Made by a program: the position numbers and the translations under genes
NCBI RefSeq assembly: GCF_002080435.1
Contig: NZ_CP020538.1
Span: 62,001 to 126,000 of the forward strand
Source: Sphingobium herbicidovorans
GTDB taxonomy: Bacteria > Pseudomonadota > Alphaproteobacteria > Sphingomonadales > Sphingomonadaceae
Direction: 5' to 3'
DNA: 64,000 bases
Notes under the pieces: generated by a model
Told to the model about the DNA's origin: nothing
The model's input: the letters and a program-made list of their open reading frames with translations, nothing else
Databases searched by the model: none
Shown: piece by piece, positions 27,898 to 37,930 of the stretch
Layout of the letters: every line of letters begins with the position of its first letter
Position numbering within the stretch: position 1 is the stretch's first letter

Positions 27898-29310
27898 TCA
27901 GGAGCTGTAATACATGTCGAATTCGACCGGCGAGGGAGCCATTTCCCAGCGATACACTTCCGGCCATTTCAGTTCCATATAGGCTTCGATCTGGTCCTTG
28001 GTGAACACATCGCCCTTCAGAAGGAAATCATGATCTGCGGCCAGCGAGTCCAGCGCTTCACGCAGCGAGGCGCAGACGGTCGGCACCTGGCTCAGCTCTT
28101 CCGGCGGAAGGTCGTAAAGGTTCTTGTCCATCGCGGCGCCCGGATGAATCTTGTTTTCGATGCCGTCCAGGCCAGCCATCAGCAGAGCCGAATAGCAGAG
28201 ATAGGGGTTAGCCATCGCGTCGGGGAAACGGAATTCGACGCGCTTCGCCTTCGCGCCCGCACCATAGGGGATACGGCATGAAGCTGAACGGTTACGAGCC
28301 GAGTAGGCGAGTAGAACCGGAGCTTCGAAGCCCGGCACCAGACGCTTATAGCTGTTGGTGGTCGGGTTCGTGAACGCGTTCAGGGCCTTGGCATGCTTGA
28401 TGACGCCGCCGATGAAGTAGAGGCACATATCCGACAGGCCAGCATAGCCTTCGCCTGCGAACAGCGGCTTGCCACCATTCCAGATCGACATGTGGGTGTG
28501 CATGCCCGAACCGTTATCCTGCGCGATCGGCTTCGGCATGAAGGTTGCGGTCTTGCCGTACGCCTGCGCGACGTTCCACACGACATATTTGTAGATCTGC
28601 ATGCGGTCAGCGGTCTGGACCAGCGTACCGAAGGTCAGGCCCAACTCGTGCTGGGCGGCGGCGACTTCATGATGGTGCTTGTCGCACGGCAGGCCCATTT
28701 CGAGCATGGTCGAAACCATCTCGGCGCGGATGTCGGTAGCCGGATCGACCGGAGCGACGGGGAAATAGCCGCCCTTGGCGCGCGGGCGGTGGCCCAGGTT
28801 GCCACCCTCATATTCCTTGCCGGTGTTGGTCGGCAGTTCAATGTCGTCGATCTTGAAATAGCTCTGCGAATAGTCATTTTCGAAGCGCACATCGTCGAAC
28901 ATGAAGAATTCGGCTTCGGGGCCGACATAAACGGTGTCGCCGAAACCTGCCGATTTCACGAACGCCTCGGCGCGCTTGGCGGTCGAGCGGGGATCGCGGC
29001 TGTAGAGTTCGCCCGTGTCGGGTTCCACGATGTCGCAGAACAGGATCAGCATCGGGGTGGCGCTGAACGGATCGACATAGACCGCGTCCAGGTCGGGCTT
29101 CAGGATCATGTCCGATTCGTTGATCGTCTTCCAACCTTCAATCGACGAACCGTCGAACATGAGGCCTTGGGTCAGTTCATCCTCGCCCAGCACCGAAGCG
29201 ACCATGGTCAGGTGCTGCCACTTGCCCTTGGGATCAGTGAAACGGACATCGACCCACTCGATCTCCTTTTCCTCGATCATCTTCAGGATGTCTTTTGGCG
29301 TGTTGGCCAT
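27898..29310 (-). CDS. glnA: Type I glutamine synthetase
   Basis: 470-aa enzyme that makes glutamine from glutamate, ammonia and ATP. It has DGSSIEGW, the Glu/His metal-site block [12 protein letters not shown], and [28 protein letters not shown] holds the adenylylation Tyr of the GlnE-regulated class. It is downstream of glnB in the same direction. The 101-base gap holds a small inverted repeat (TACCCC/GGGGTA, 29335-29352). The ATG at 29310 fits the family; the frame opens 7 codons earlier. Confidence 0.97.
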   Translation of the reverse strand: MANTPKDILKMIEEKEIEWVDVRFTDPKGKWQHLTMVASVLGEDELTQGLMFDGSSIEGWKTINESDMILKPDLDAVYVDPFSATPMLILFCDIVEPDTGELYSRDPRSTAKRAEAFVKSAGFGDTVYVGPEAEFFMFDDVRFENDYSQSYFKIDDIELPTNTGKEYEGGNLGHRPRAKGGYFPVAPVDPATDIRAEMVSTMLEMGLPCDKHHHEVAAAQHELGLTFGTLVQTADRMQIYKYVVWNVAQAYGKTATFMPKPIAQDNGSGMHTHMSIWNGGKPLFAGEGYAGLSDMCLYFIGGVIKHAKALNAFTNPTTNSYKRLVPGFEAPVLLAYSARNRSASCRIPYGAGAKAKRVEFRFPDAMANPYLCYSALLMAGLDGIENKIHPGAAMDKNLYDLPPEELSQVPTVCASLREALDSLAADHDFLLKGDVFTKDQIEAYMELKWPEVYRWEMAPSPVEFDMYYSS

Positions 29311-29411
29311 GTGAACTTGCCCTTCTTTCAAAAATACCCCCCCGAAGGGGTAGTGGATGTTACGGTTCGTCGGCCCCTTGCGAAGCCGACGGAATAGATA
29401 ATGCTAGGCAG

Positions 29412-29765
<354 letters not shown>

Positions 29766-29863
29766 TCACGCGCGCGCTTGATGGCGGGAAATCCCCGCTG
29801 CCCAATATCTCACTCCAGCGACGATCATCATGCCCCCCGAGACATGCGACGTCTCTTCCGACA

Positions 29864-29880
29864 ATCAATTACCGTGCCAA
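29864..29880 (-). promoter_or_regulatory. Sigma-54-like promoter upstream of glnB
   Basis: On the minus strand the site reads TTGGCACGGTAATTGAT. The -24 element TTGGCAC is perfect and the -12 element TTGAT is near consensus (TTGCA), with 10 bases between the GG and the GA. It lies about 114 bases upstream of glnB in the map-glnB gap. NtrC/RpoN control is the family expectation; it is not shown here. Confidence 0.5.
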
Positions 29881-29994
29881 CTGGCGAATCGTTACATATC
29901 GCTTTCGGCGATGCGGCAATCTTTGTCCAGATTGCTCGAAAACCGGGCATTGAACCAACGAATTGCCTACTTTTTAGGCAGTTTCGAGATTGGT

Positions 29995-30819
29995 TCAATA
30001 GGGCGGGGCGTCAAGTCCGACCAGGCTCTTGGTAAAAATCTCGCAGCCAGTCTCAGTGATGCCGATGCTGTGTTCGAACTGTGCGGATAATGTGCGATCG
30101 CGGGTAACTGCGGTCCAGCCATCCTCCATCATCTTCACTCCCGGCTTGCCGATGTTGATCATGGGTTCGATAGTGAAGAACATGCCTGGGCGCAGTTCCG
30201 GTCCGGTACCCGGACGGCCAACATGAACCACTTCCGGGCTGTCATGAAAGACTCGACCCAGCCCATGCCCGCAAAAGTCGCGGACCACGCCGTAGCGATG
30301 CTTCTCCGCATGCTTTTGAATCGCGTGGCCAATGTCGCCGATATGATTGCCCGGCCTGGCCTCCTCGATGCCCAGCATCAGGCATTCATAGGTGACCTCA
30401 ATCAATCGCCGTGCCTTGATGGATGTTTCTCCAACAATATACATGCGACTGGTATCGCCGTGCCAGCCATCAACCAGCGGCGTCACATCGATGTTTAAAA
30501 TATCGCCGTCTTTCAATTTCTGGTCACCCGGAATGCCGTGACAGATGACGTTGTTCAGCGAAATGCAGCAGCTGTGCGTATAGCCGCGATAGCCGAGCGT
30601 TGCAGGCACGCCGCCGCCGTCCAGCGTCATTCGGCGCACGATATCATCAAGTTCGCCAGTGGTTACGCCTGGAGCCACATGCGGAACCAGTGCGTCCAAT
30701 ATCTCTGCAGCCAATCGCCCTGCCTTGCGCATGCCTTCAAAGCCGGCCGCGTCATAAAGCTTGATCGCAGTCGATCGTGAAATCGGCGCGTCCGCCGTCA
30801 TCGTCATATATTCGGTCAT
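29995..30819 (-). CDS. map: Type I methionine aminopeptidase
   Basis: 274-aa metallopeptidase removing initiator Met. Metal ligands appear in order: Asp in ILNIDVTPLVDGWHGDTSRMY (two Asp), His in CGHGLGRVFH, and Glu in FFTIEPMI and in AQFEHSIGIT. The N-terminal extension of about 20 residues is unremarkable. It is divergent from the CinA-like gene. Confidence 0.96.
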   Translation of the reverse strand: MTEYMTMTADAPISRSTAIKLYDAAGFEGMRKAGRLAAEILDALVPHVAPGVTTGELDDIVRRMTLDGGGVPATLGYRGYTHSCCISLNNVICHGIPGDQKLKDGDILNIDVTPLVDGWHGDTSRMYIVGETSIKARRLIEVTYECLMLGIEEARPGNHIGDIGHAIQKHAEKHRYGVVRDFCGHGLGRVFHDSPEVVHVGRPGTGPELRPGMFFTIEPMINIGKPGVKMMEDGWTAVTRDRTLSAQFEHSIGITETGCEIFTKSLVGLDAPPY

Positions 30820-30897
30820 GGGCCGATTATATGCGCGCGACCTGCATATTGCGAGGCCCAGTTCGCAGCGGGCTAGGCAGCAGAGCTGTCAAAGGCT

Positions 30898-31671
30898 ATG
30901 GCCGGCGTCATGTCAGCCCCTGAACGTATTTGGACTGCCGCGCTGATCGTGATCGGAGACGAGATTCTGTCCGGGCGCACGCAGGACAAGAATGTCGCTC
31001 AGATCGCGGCGTGGTTGAATGTGCAAGGTATCCGGCTGCGCGAGGTGCGCGTGGTCGCCGACGAAAGCGACGCCATCGTGGAGGCCGTGAACACCCTTCG
31101 CGCGCGGAATGATTACCTCTTCACAACCGGCGGCATCGGGCCGACCCATGATGACATCACTGTCGATGCGATTGCCATGGCACTAGGGGTGGATGTGGAG
31201 ATACATCCGCAGGCCCGGGAGATGCTGCAGGGCTATTATGAAACGCGGGGCGGGCTGACCGATGCCCGGCTGCGCATGGCGAGAGTACCGGCAGGTTCGG
31301 ACCTTATCGAGAACCGCATGTCCGGCGCTCCGGGTATTCGTCACGGCAATATCTTCATCATGGCGGGCGTGCCGCATATCACGGCGGGTATGCTCGACAT
31401 GCTAACCGGCACCCTGGAAGGGGGAAGGCCGGTTCTGTCCGCGCAGATCGGATGCTGGGTCGCGGAAAGCGAGATCGCCGACCTGTTAGCCGCGACCGAG
31501 CGCGCGCATGAGAACTGCCAGATTGGTAGCTACCCATTTTTCCGCGAGGGGAAGACCGGCGCGAACTTCGTGATCCGTTCGACTGATCCGGCATCATTGG
31601 AACTCTGCGTTGCGGAACTGAGTTCGCGGCTTGAGGAAGGGGGATGGCCGGTGGTGACGGGAGGGATCTGA
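30898..31671 (+). CDS. CinA-like molybdopterin-binding domain protein
   Basis: 257 aa containing only the MoCF-biosynthesis/CinA N-terminal domain. Visible motifs are ALIVIGDEILSGRTQDKNVAQIAAWLN, DYLFTTGGIGPTHDDITVDAIA and IFIMAGVPHI. Family members act as nicotinamide-nucleotide or ADP-ribose-processing enzymes when joined to the C-terminal amidase, which is absent here. The start may be 30898 or 30910. Confidence 0.85.
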   Translation: MAGVMSAPERIWTAALIVIGDEILSGRTQDKNVAQIAAWLNVQGIRLREVRVVADESDAIVEAVNTLRARNDYLFTTGGIGPTHDDITVDAIAMALGVDVEIHPQAREMLQGYYETRGGLTDARLRMARVPAGSDLIENRMSGAPGIRHGNIFIMAGVPHITAGMLDMLTGTLEGGRPVLSAQIGCWVAESEIADLLAATERAHENCQIGSYPFFREGKTGANFVIRSTDPASLELCVAELSSRLEEGGWPVVTGGI

Positions 31672-31955
31672 CAACCTCATATAATCCCACTTTTCGCTGC
31701 CCGCTAAGTCCCTGATCCGCGCCCATATGTGGCTGCAAAGCGGCAGGCTGCATTGCATGCCGCCTGCTGCACGGGCTATGCTGCGCTGCGTCAATGGCTG
31801 GCTGGTTCCAGCTCTTGGATGTTGGGCCTGGCGCCCGTGCGTCCGATCAATGGTGAAAGGCTGGCTGTTAAACCCCCTTATTTCGGGAGCGGCTTTGTGC
31901 GTCCTTTTTCCTTGGATCCCCGCGCGGTGGATGCCATTTAAAGGGAGAATAGGTG

Positions 31956-33299
31956 ATGCGGATCGTGATGATCGGATCGGGCTATGTCGGACTAGTTTCT
32001 GGCGCGTGCCTCGCGGATTTCGGCCATGACGTCATCTGTGTCGATAAGGACGCGGCGAAGATCGCCGTGCTACGCGAGGGCGGGGTGCCTATATACGAGC
32101 CCGGCCTGGCTGACCTTATTGCACGGAATGTTAAGGCGGGTCGGTTGACCTTCACGACGGATGTTGCGGCGTCAGTGGCGCAGGCCGACGTTGTCTTTAT
32201 CGCAGTTGGAACGCCCGCGCGCCGCGGGGACGGCCATGCCGACCTGAGCTATGTCTATGATGCCGCGCGAGAGATCGCTTCTGCCCTGACGGGCTTCACC
32301 GTGGTCGTGACCAAATCCACCGTGCCGGTGGGCACCGGCGACGAGGTTGATCGGATCATCCGCGAAACGAACCCGCGCGCGCAGTTCGCAGTGGCTTCCA
32401 ACCCGGAATTCTTGCGGGAGGGCGCGGCGATCCAGGATTTCAAGCGGCCTGACCGCATCGTTATCGGCATAGAAGATGATTGCGCGCGTCCGGTTATGGA
32501 AGAGGTCTATCGCCCGCTCTACCTGAACCAGGCACCTATTCAGTTCACCGGTCGCCGCACCAGTGAATTGATCAAATATGCAGCCAATGCATTCCTGGCA
32601 ATGAAGATCACCTACATCAACGAGATCGCAGAATTGTGCGAGCATGTCGGCGCTGATGTGCAGCAGGTTGCCCGCGGCATTGGTCTCGACAACCGGATCG
32701 GATCGAAATTCCTGCACGCGGGACCGGGCTATGGCGGTTCCTGCTTCCCGAAGGATACGCTGGCGCTGGTAAAAACGGCAGAGGATGCAGGCGCGCCGAT
32801 CCGCCTCATCGAAGCCACGGTGGCCATTAACGAAAGCCGTAAGCGCGCCATGGCCCGCAAGGTGCTTGCAGTGTGCAACGGCTCCGTCCGAGGCAAGACC
32901 ATCGCGGTACTGGGCCTTACCTTCAAGCCTAACACTGACGACATGCGTGACGCGCCATCGCTTTCGATCATCCAGGCGCTTCAGGACGGCGGCGCACAGG
33001 TGCGGGCTTATGACCCCGAGGGTATGGATGCGGCCCGGACGATGCTACGAGACGTTGAATTCTGCACCAGCCCCTATGTAGCCGCACAGGGTGCGTTCGC
33101 GGTGGTGATCGTCACCGAATGGGACGCGCTTCGTGCATTAGACCTGCCGCGGCTGCGGTCGGTGATGGGCGGGGATGGTCTGGTCGATCTTCGCAACATT
33201 TACCGTTTCGAGGATGCAGAAGCCGCTGGCTTCACATATGTCAGCGTCGGCCGTGGCGCTGTGCCCGAACCACAACCGTTGATCCAGGCGGCCGAATAA
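31956..33299 (+). CDS. ugd: UDP-glucose 6-dehydrogenase
   Basis: NAD-dependent oxidation of UDP-glucose to UDP-glucuronate, 447 aa. Motifs are the NAD loop IGSGYVGLVSGACLADFGHDV, VGTPARRGDGHADLSYV, KSTVPVGTGDEV, and the catalytic Cys in GPGYGGSCFPKDTLAL. The start is the ATG at 31956 behind AAGGGAGAATAGGTG. Its place at the edge of the EPS locus suggests the polymer contains glucuronic acid or a derivative. The 284-base upstream gap holds no ORF I support. Confidence 0.96.
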   Translation: MRIVMIGSGYVGLVSGACLADFGHDVICVDKDAAKIAVLREGGVPIYEPGLADLIARNVKAGRLTFTTDVAASVAQADVVFIAVGTPARRGDGHADLSYVYDAAREIASALTGFTVVVTKSTVPVGTGDEVDRIIRETNPRAQFAVASNPEFLREGAAIQDFKRPDRIVIGIEDDCARPVMEEVYRPLYLNQAPIQFTGRRTSELIKYAANAFLAMKITYINEIAELCEHVGADVQQVARGIGLDNRIGSKFLHAGPGYGGSCFPKDTLALVKTAEDAGAPIRLIEATVAINESRKRAMARKVLAVCNGSVRGKTIAVLGLTFKPNTDDMRDAPSLSIIQALQDGGAQVRAYDPEGMDAARTMLRDVEFCTSPYVAAQGAFAVVIVTEWDALRALDLPRLRSVMGGDGLVDLRNIYRFEDAEAAGFTYVSVGRGAVPEPQPLIQAAE

Positions 33300-33312
33300 G
33301 GCGAAATGAAAG

Positions 33313-33349
33313 CGGCTCGTCGCAAACGCTGCCGCTTTGCGACGAGCCG
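33313..33349 (+). terminator. Terminator hairpin after ugd
   Basis: Perfect 14-bp stem CGGCTCGTCGCAAA (33313-33326) / TTTGCGACGAGCCG (33336-33349). It starts 13 bases after the stop; the T-rich tail is weak. Confidence 0.7.
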
Positions 33350-33418
33350 TTGTTGACCGGAAGTTTTTGTTAATCTCCCTGTAGGACCGTTAGGACACTA
33401 ACAACGGGGGTTGCAAAA

Positions 33419-34810
33419 ATGAATATCAGGTTGACTGGCTCCATGATTGGAGCCGGAGGATCGCTCCTTTGCGTCATGGCGGCGGGGGCCGCGACCATTC
33501 TTTCCACGGGGTCTACATCGACAGGCACGTCCATTGGATCAGCGACGACCCTGCTCAATAGCGGAGCAGCGACGTCGTCGTTCTCGACGACCTCGACATC
33601 GACGGGAACCACGTCAACTATCACATCGAGTTTTTCGACGTTCGATTTCGCAAATGGTACAAAACTGCCGGAAAAGGCGACGCTGTCGCTCGGCAACGCG
33701 ACCTTCCGGCCGGGTGCCGGCACTGCCTATGTGCCAGTGACCCTGGATCGCCCGACTCCTAACACGATCATTGCTAGGGTCATCACGGTAAATGGATCCG
33801 GTACGTTGCGCGCGCTATCGGGCTATAATTACCAGACCGTCGATACCGTCGTGATTTTCCGACCCGGCGATCCACTCGTCCAGACGGTAGCAGTCCCGAT
33901 CATCAGCGCAGGTGAGGGCCAACAGTTTCAGCTGAAGCTACGCGAAGCGCCTTGGGGTGGTTTACAGGGACAGTCTTTTGCCACCATAACCGCGACAAGC
34001 AACGTCGCACCTACCGCCAAGGCCATGGGATCATTTCGCCAGCCGCGCACCTTTGCGGCGACCGGCACACTTCAGTTCGAGTTAAAGAAGGAAACGCACA
34101 AGCGTTCTCCTGATGGAGGATGGAACCGTTGGGCGACCTCCCTATCGCATGGCCGTACTCAGGTAGCCAATGGCGAAACAGGCCTGTATCTCGATTCCAG
34201 CGTCTTTCCGGGCGTTGAAGGCCCTGTATATTGGGGCACGCAGGGACTCGTGCTGCACAGCCAGAAACTCAAAACACCCATCTATCATGAAGGGCAGAAC
34301 TGGTATTACGGGGCATCGGTGCTCGATGGCCGCCACTTCCTGGCGTCTCAGATCGGCTACGGCCAATATGAGTGGGAAGCCAGGATGCCCAATCGCCGTG
34401 GATCCTGGCCAGCCTTCTGGCTGATCTCAACCAGCGGTTGGCCGCCGGAAATCGATGTTTATGAAGGCTTTGGCTATCAAAGCTATTGGGATTTCGACCG
34501 GCATATCGGCCAGACCATTCACGGTGGTTCAGGCGGAACGCGCAGTTTTCAACGGGGTGTCGTGATCCAGACTGAACAAGCCTATGGGTTGAAAGGCTAT
34601 TCGCAGAACTTTCATCGTTTTGCGGTGGACATTCAGCGCGATTATATCACCTGGTTCGTTGACGGGTTGGAGACTTACCAGTCGGTCAATCCGTTCCAAG
34701 GCCATCGCTGGTATCCGATCATGGACGTGGCGGTCAAAACGACCGGCAGTTATGATGACGGTTCAGGCGACATGATCATCAAGAGCTTCCGCATCTACAG
34801 CGCGCCATAA
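33419..34810 (+). CDS. Secreted glycoside hydrolase family 16 protein
   Basis: 463 aa. A signal peptide-like N-terminus is followed by a Ser/Thr-rich linker (about residues 28-75), a beta-sandwich region (about 80-185) and a GH16 domain. The catalytic signature EIDVYE lies within WPPEIDVYEGFGYQ. GH16 enzymes cut beta-1,3 or beta-1,4 glucans and galactans, and several EPS loci carry one to trim the polymer (ExoK-like). It is convergent with the EPS operon and overlaps the last GT2 by 16 bases. Confidence 0.88.
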   Translation: MNIRLTGSMIGAGGSLLCVMAAGAATILSTGSTSTGTSIGSATTLLNSGAATSSFSTTSTSTGTTSTITSSFSTFDFANGTKLPEKATLSLGNATFRPGAGTAYVPVTLDRPTPNTIIARVITVNGSGTLRALSGYNYQTVDTVVIFRPGDPLVQTVAVPIISAGEGQQFQLKLREAPWGGLQGQSFATITATSNVAPTAKAMGSFRQPRTFAATGTLQFELKKETHKRSPDGGWNRWATSLSHGRTQVANGETGLYLDSSVFPGVEGPVYWGTQGLVLHSQKLKTPIYHEGQNWYYGASVLDGRHFLASQIGYGQYEWEARMPNRRGSWPAFWLISTSGWPPEIDVYEGFGYQSYWDFDRHIGQTIHGGSGGTRSFQRGVVIQTEQAYGLKGYSQNFHRFAVDIQRDYITWFVDGLETYQSVNPFQGHRWYPIMDVAVKTTGSYDDGSGDMIIKSFRIYSAP

Positions 34811-35724
34811 TGGCTGTGGGCGCCGCCTGACAGGGCATAGAGGCGCCCCCAGCATTTGATCCATTGCCCGGCTATGTCCACTCGGCGTGCGCCGGGCAGC
34901 AGCATCATTGCAAGGCCAGCGGTTCGGACCATGAGGATGCCGAGGGTTCGCCCCAGCAACATTACCTGTCCGGCTGCTCCAGGCCGCTGTTTGCGCCGTG
35001 TAAGCGTCTCGGTAAAGCCGATCCGCCACATGCGTTTCAACACCCAGGACAGCTTCGCACGCTCGCTTGGCACCCATTCGCTCACCCGCGCCTGGGGAGC
35101 CCAGGCAAAGCGGGCTCCCGCTTCCCGGAGGCGCGCAAGGAAATCAAGGTCCTCACCCCCACTGCGGTTGAAGCGCATGTCGAACCATGGCTGGCTGATC
35201 AATCCAAGCGCCCGGCGACTTACCAGAAGGTTATTGCTTGCCCACAGCATGCTTGTCGCACCCCAGGCGCGTTGCTCCGGCCGGAACACCAAAGTCTGCA
35301 GCGCCCACCGGGGCGGCCTGCCGGTGAAGTGGAAATCCACAGGGCCCGCCACAACGTCAGCCCCGACCTGCGCCTGGCAGGCGAGCAGCGCATCCAGCCA
35401 GCCCTGCTGCGGCCATTCATCATCGTCGATCATTGCAACGAAGCGCATCGTGGGATCGGCCACAGCTGTAGCGAATATAGCGTTTCGAACGGCACACAGA
35501 CCGGGCTCCGGCACGGGCAGTAAGGTGAGGGGAAGCGGATAGCCTTCCAGCTTCAAAGCCTGCACTATGGCTGCGCCCTGCTGCGCGTCGCCGTCATTGT
35601 CGGCGATCAGCAGCATGACGTCGCGCCGGTCGATAATCGACGCTAGCGTTTCCAGAAGGTGTCGCAGTTCGGCAGGCCGTCGAAAGGTGGGTATGGCGAT
35701 CCAGATTGCCTTGCCATCCGTCAT
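34795..35724 (-). CDS. Family 2 glycosyltransferase (EPS locus, last gene)
   Basis: 309 aa. The GT-A fold has IWIAIPTFRRPAELRHLLETL, the acidic DDDEW motif in VAMIDDDEWPQQGWLDAL, and NRSGGEDLDFLARLREAGARFAW. A hydrophobic C-terminal segment follows. It is translationally coupled to the acyltransferase by ATGA. It resembles the GT2 at 39836-40765 in layout. Donor and acceptor are unknown. Confidence 0.9.
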   Translation of the reverse strand: MTDGKAIWIAIPTFRRPAELRHLLETLASIIDRRDVMLLIADNDGDAQQGAAIVQALKLEGYPLPLTLLPVPEPGLCAVRNAIFATAVADPTMRFVAMIDDDEWPQQGWLDALLACQAQVGADVVAGPVDFHFTGRPPRWALQTLVFRPEQRAWGATSMLWASNNLLVSRRALGLISQPWFDMRFNRSGGEDLDFLARLREAGARFAWAPQARVSEWVPSERAKLSWVLKRMWRIGFTETLTRRKQRPGAAGQVMLLGRTLGILMVRTAGLAMMLLPGARRVDIAGQWIKCWGRLYALSGGAHSHYGAL

Positions 35725-36806
35725 GGCGCCGCCGCCTCAATTGGGCGGGGCCGCTCTGGCCTGCCGCGTTGCAGCCATTTGATCAACTGGTGCCCGCGAA
35801 TTTCGATCAGCAGGTAACTCACCCAGCAGACCAGCCATGTCGCACCGATCATCCCGACGACGAATAGCCAGTCAATCCCGGAGATGCCGTGCCGCTGCGC
35901 GATGCTCATCGCCCGCGCTGCAACGTCTCTCACCAGCGGGTGCCACAGGTAGATGGAATAGCTGATCAGCCCAAGATGGAAGCTCACTGGGTTGGCCATT
36001 ACTGTCCGGGCCGCAGTGCCATCATAATAACAGCTCAATACCAGCAATGGCATGAGGCACACGACCAGTACGTCAGCCTTGGGCAGCAGCAGGGTCAGCA
36101 CGATCAGGCCGCAGATGATCGCGAAGCCGCCGCGCCGGTCGATCAGGGCCCTGCACCAGGGCTTGTCGGCAATGCGGAAGGTGGGCACACCAAGGGAAAA
36201 GCCGGCGAGGCAGCGCAGCAGCGTCAGAACGCTGTCATTCTCATTCACGTCTAACGGCCCGCTGGATCCCAGACCGGAAGATGCCACGAGCGATAGTAAA
36301 GTGACGCACAGCGCCGCCTGCGCCCAGGCCCAGCGCGAAAAGGCCATGATGGCGATCAGCGGATAGATGAGATAGGCCGCGACTTCCGTGCTGACCGACC
36401 AACTGTTGCCAGCTATGGGCTGGGTGCCCCAACCCCAACTCTGCACCATGAAGAGGTTGCTGAGGATATTGGCGAGCGTCAGCTCAATGGATTGGTTGCC
36501 CGACACATTGAGTAGAATGCGCAGGCCGAACACAAGCGTCACGATTAAGTGCAACGGCCAGACGCGCGCGATCCGATTGACGAGAAAATCGATATAACTC
36601 GCTGTTCCCAGATGTCTCACCACCCGGTCGTGATAGCCGTAGGATATCACGAAGCCGCTGAGGATGAAGAATAGATCCACGGCCAAATAGGCTCGTGAGA
36701 ACAGGGGGATGGCGAAGTCGGCAAAGGCCGGCTGGTGCGGGATATGGTACAAAAGCACCGAAACGGCGGCAACTCCGCGCAACCCGGTCAGCGAAGCAAC
36801 CCTCAT
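35721..36806 (-). CDS. Acyltransferase 3 family membrane protein
   Basis: 361-aa polytopic protein, probably O-acetylating the EPS or its repeat unit. It has RVASLTGLRGVAAVSVLLYH, AYLAVDLFFILSGFVISYGY and about ten hydrophobic segments. The start at 36806 overlaps the GH10 stop as ATGA. The longer frame is antisense shadow. Confidence 0.9.
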   Translation of the reverse strand: MRVASLTGLRGVAAVSVLLYHIPHQPAFADFAIPLFSRAYLAVDLFFILSGFVISYGYHDRVVRHLGTASYIDFLVNRIARVWPLHLIVTLVFGLRILLNVSGNQSIELTLANILSNLFMVQSWGWGTQPIAGNSWSVSTEVAAYLIYPLIAIMAFSRWAWAQAALCVTLLSLVASSGLGSSGPLDVNENDSVLTLLRCLAGFSLGVPTFRIADKPWCRALIDRRGGFAIICGLIVLTLLLPKADVLVVCLMPLLVLSCYYDGTAARTVMANPVSFHLGLISYSIYLWHPLVRDVAARAMSIAQRHGISGIDWLFVVGMIGATWLVCWVSYLLIEIRGHQLIKWLQRGRPERPRPIEAAAP

Positions 36807-37930
36807 GCGCTGGCGCTCCTCATAGCAGGCGCTGAATCGAATGCGGCGGCGATCGCGTCCCAAAGAGGCTTGCGATCCATTTTCGCGTCCAGCGGGAGTC
36901 CACGCGACAACTGACCGCCCGGCCACTTATATTCAGGGAAGTTTGAAAGCCACGAATAGCGGTCCGACAGGCCCCAACAGAGAATGGACCCCATCGCCGG
37001 ATTGTCGAGTGCAACGTCCAGAAAGGCCTTTGCCACAGACGCGACTTCGCGGTCGCGCTTGTCCGGGCTGGGTGGACCGCCGCGGTCTGCAACATCGAAC
37101 TCGGTGATTGAAAGCTTCAGGCCATAGCCGCTCAACATCCTTAGGAAGTCAGCAAGCTGTCGTTCGTTGAATCGCTCTTTATAGGGTTTCAGATGACCCT
37201 GTATGCCAACCGCATCGATCGGCACGCCTCGTCCCATCAACCTGTCGAGTAGCTTCAGCAGCGCCGTTCGCCGTCGTTCGCAGCGGGGGGAGTCATGTTC
37301 GAGACCGAAGTCGGTCAGGAACAGCGTCGCTTTTTCATCTGTATCCCGTGCTTTGTGAAATGCGATGTCGATATAATGCTCGCCCAGCGCCTTCATCCAC
37401 ATGCTGCCCATGCGCATGCCGTCGGCCCGACCCTCATTGGGTTCCACCGCCTCATTGACCACATCCCACTCGCCAATCCGCCCGGCATAGCGGCGCATTG
37501 CTACATCGATGTAGCTGGTCATCAACTGTTGCCGTGTTTTCTCGTTGGCGGCGTCCAGTGCGGGTTCGAGCCAAGGAGGGTTGGCGGCATACCACACCAA
37601 AGCATGGCCGCGTGCGAGCATGCCATGTTCCTGAGCGAAATCGACTATCTGATCCGCGCCGCTGAAATCATATTTCCCCGGCTTGGGCTCGGTTGTGCCC
37701 CTCTTCAGTTCATATTCCTGCACGACCATATCGCATTCCCGCGCGACCGCCGCGCGAAAGGCCGCATCCTCTCGCAGCAGCCGGGATTTTACCGCCGCGC
37801 CGAAATGGCGGCCAGACCTGCGTGCATGTTGTGCAAGGCCATAGCGTGAAATATTCCGCGCAACGCCAGGGGGCACGGGCGAGCAGGCAGCCAGCGCCAC
37901 AGCGCTTGCAAGAAAATCCCGCCGCTTCAT
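36803..37930 (-). CDS. Glycoside hydrolase family 10 (endo-beta-1,4-xylanase-like) lipoprotein/exported enzyme
   Basis: 375 aa. The N-terminus MKRRDFLASAVALAAC combines a twin-arginine-like start with a lipobox-like LAAC. The GH10 barrel shows HALVWYAANPPWL, the acid/base Glu in WDVVNEAVEP, and the nucleophile Glu in LSITEFDVADRG. GH10 is usually a xylanase. Inside an EPS operon it may instead cut or edit the EPS backbone. Both ends overlap neighbours by ATGA. Confidence 0.88.
   Translation of the reverse strand: MKRRDFLASAVALAACSPVPPGVARNISRYGLAQHARRSGRHFGAAVKSRLLREDAAFRAAVARECDMVVQEYELKRGTTEPKPGKYDFSGADQIVDFAQEHGMLARGHALVWYAANPPWLEPALDAANEKTRQQLMTSYIDVAMRRYAGRIGEWDVVNEAVEPNEGRADGMRMGSMWMKALGEHYIDIAFHKARDTDEKATLFLTDFGLEHDSPRCERRRTALLKLLDRLMGRGVPIDAVGIQGHLKPYKERFNERQLADFLRMLSGYGLKLSITEFDVADRGGPPSPDKRDREVASVAKAFLDVALDNPAMGSILCWGLSDRYSWLSNFPEYKWPGGQLSRGLPLDAKMDRKPLWDAIAAAFDSAPAMRSASA

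Noticed and set aside
28393-29397. 334-aa + strand ORF opposite glnA
   Set aside because: Antisense shadow of a fully conserved glutamine synthetase; GC-rich third positions produce such frames.
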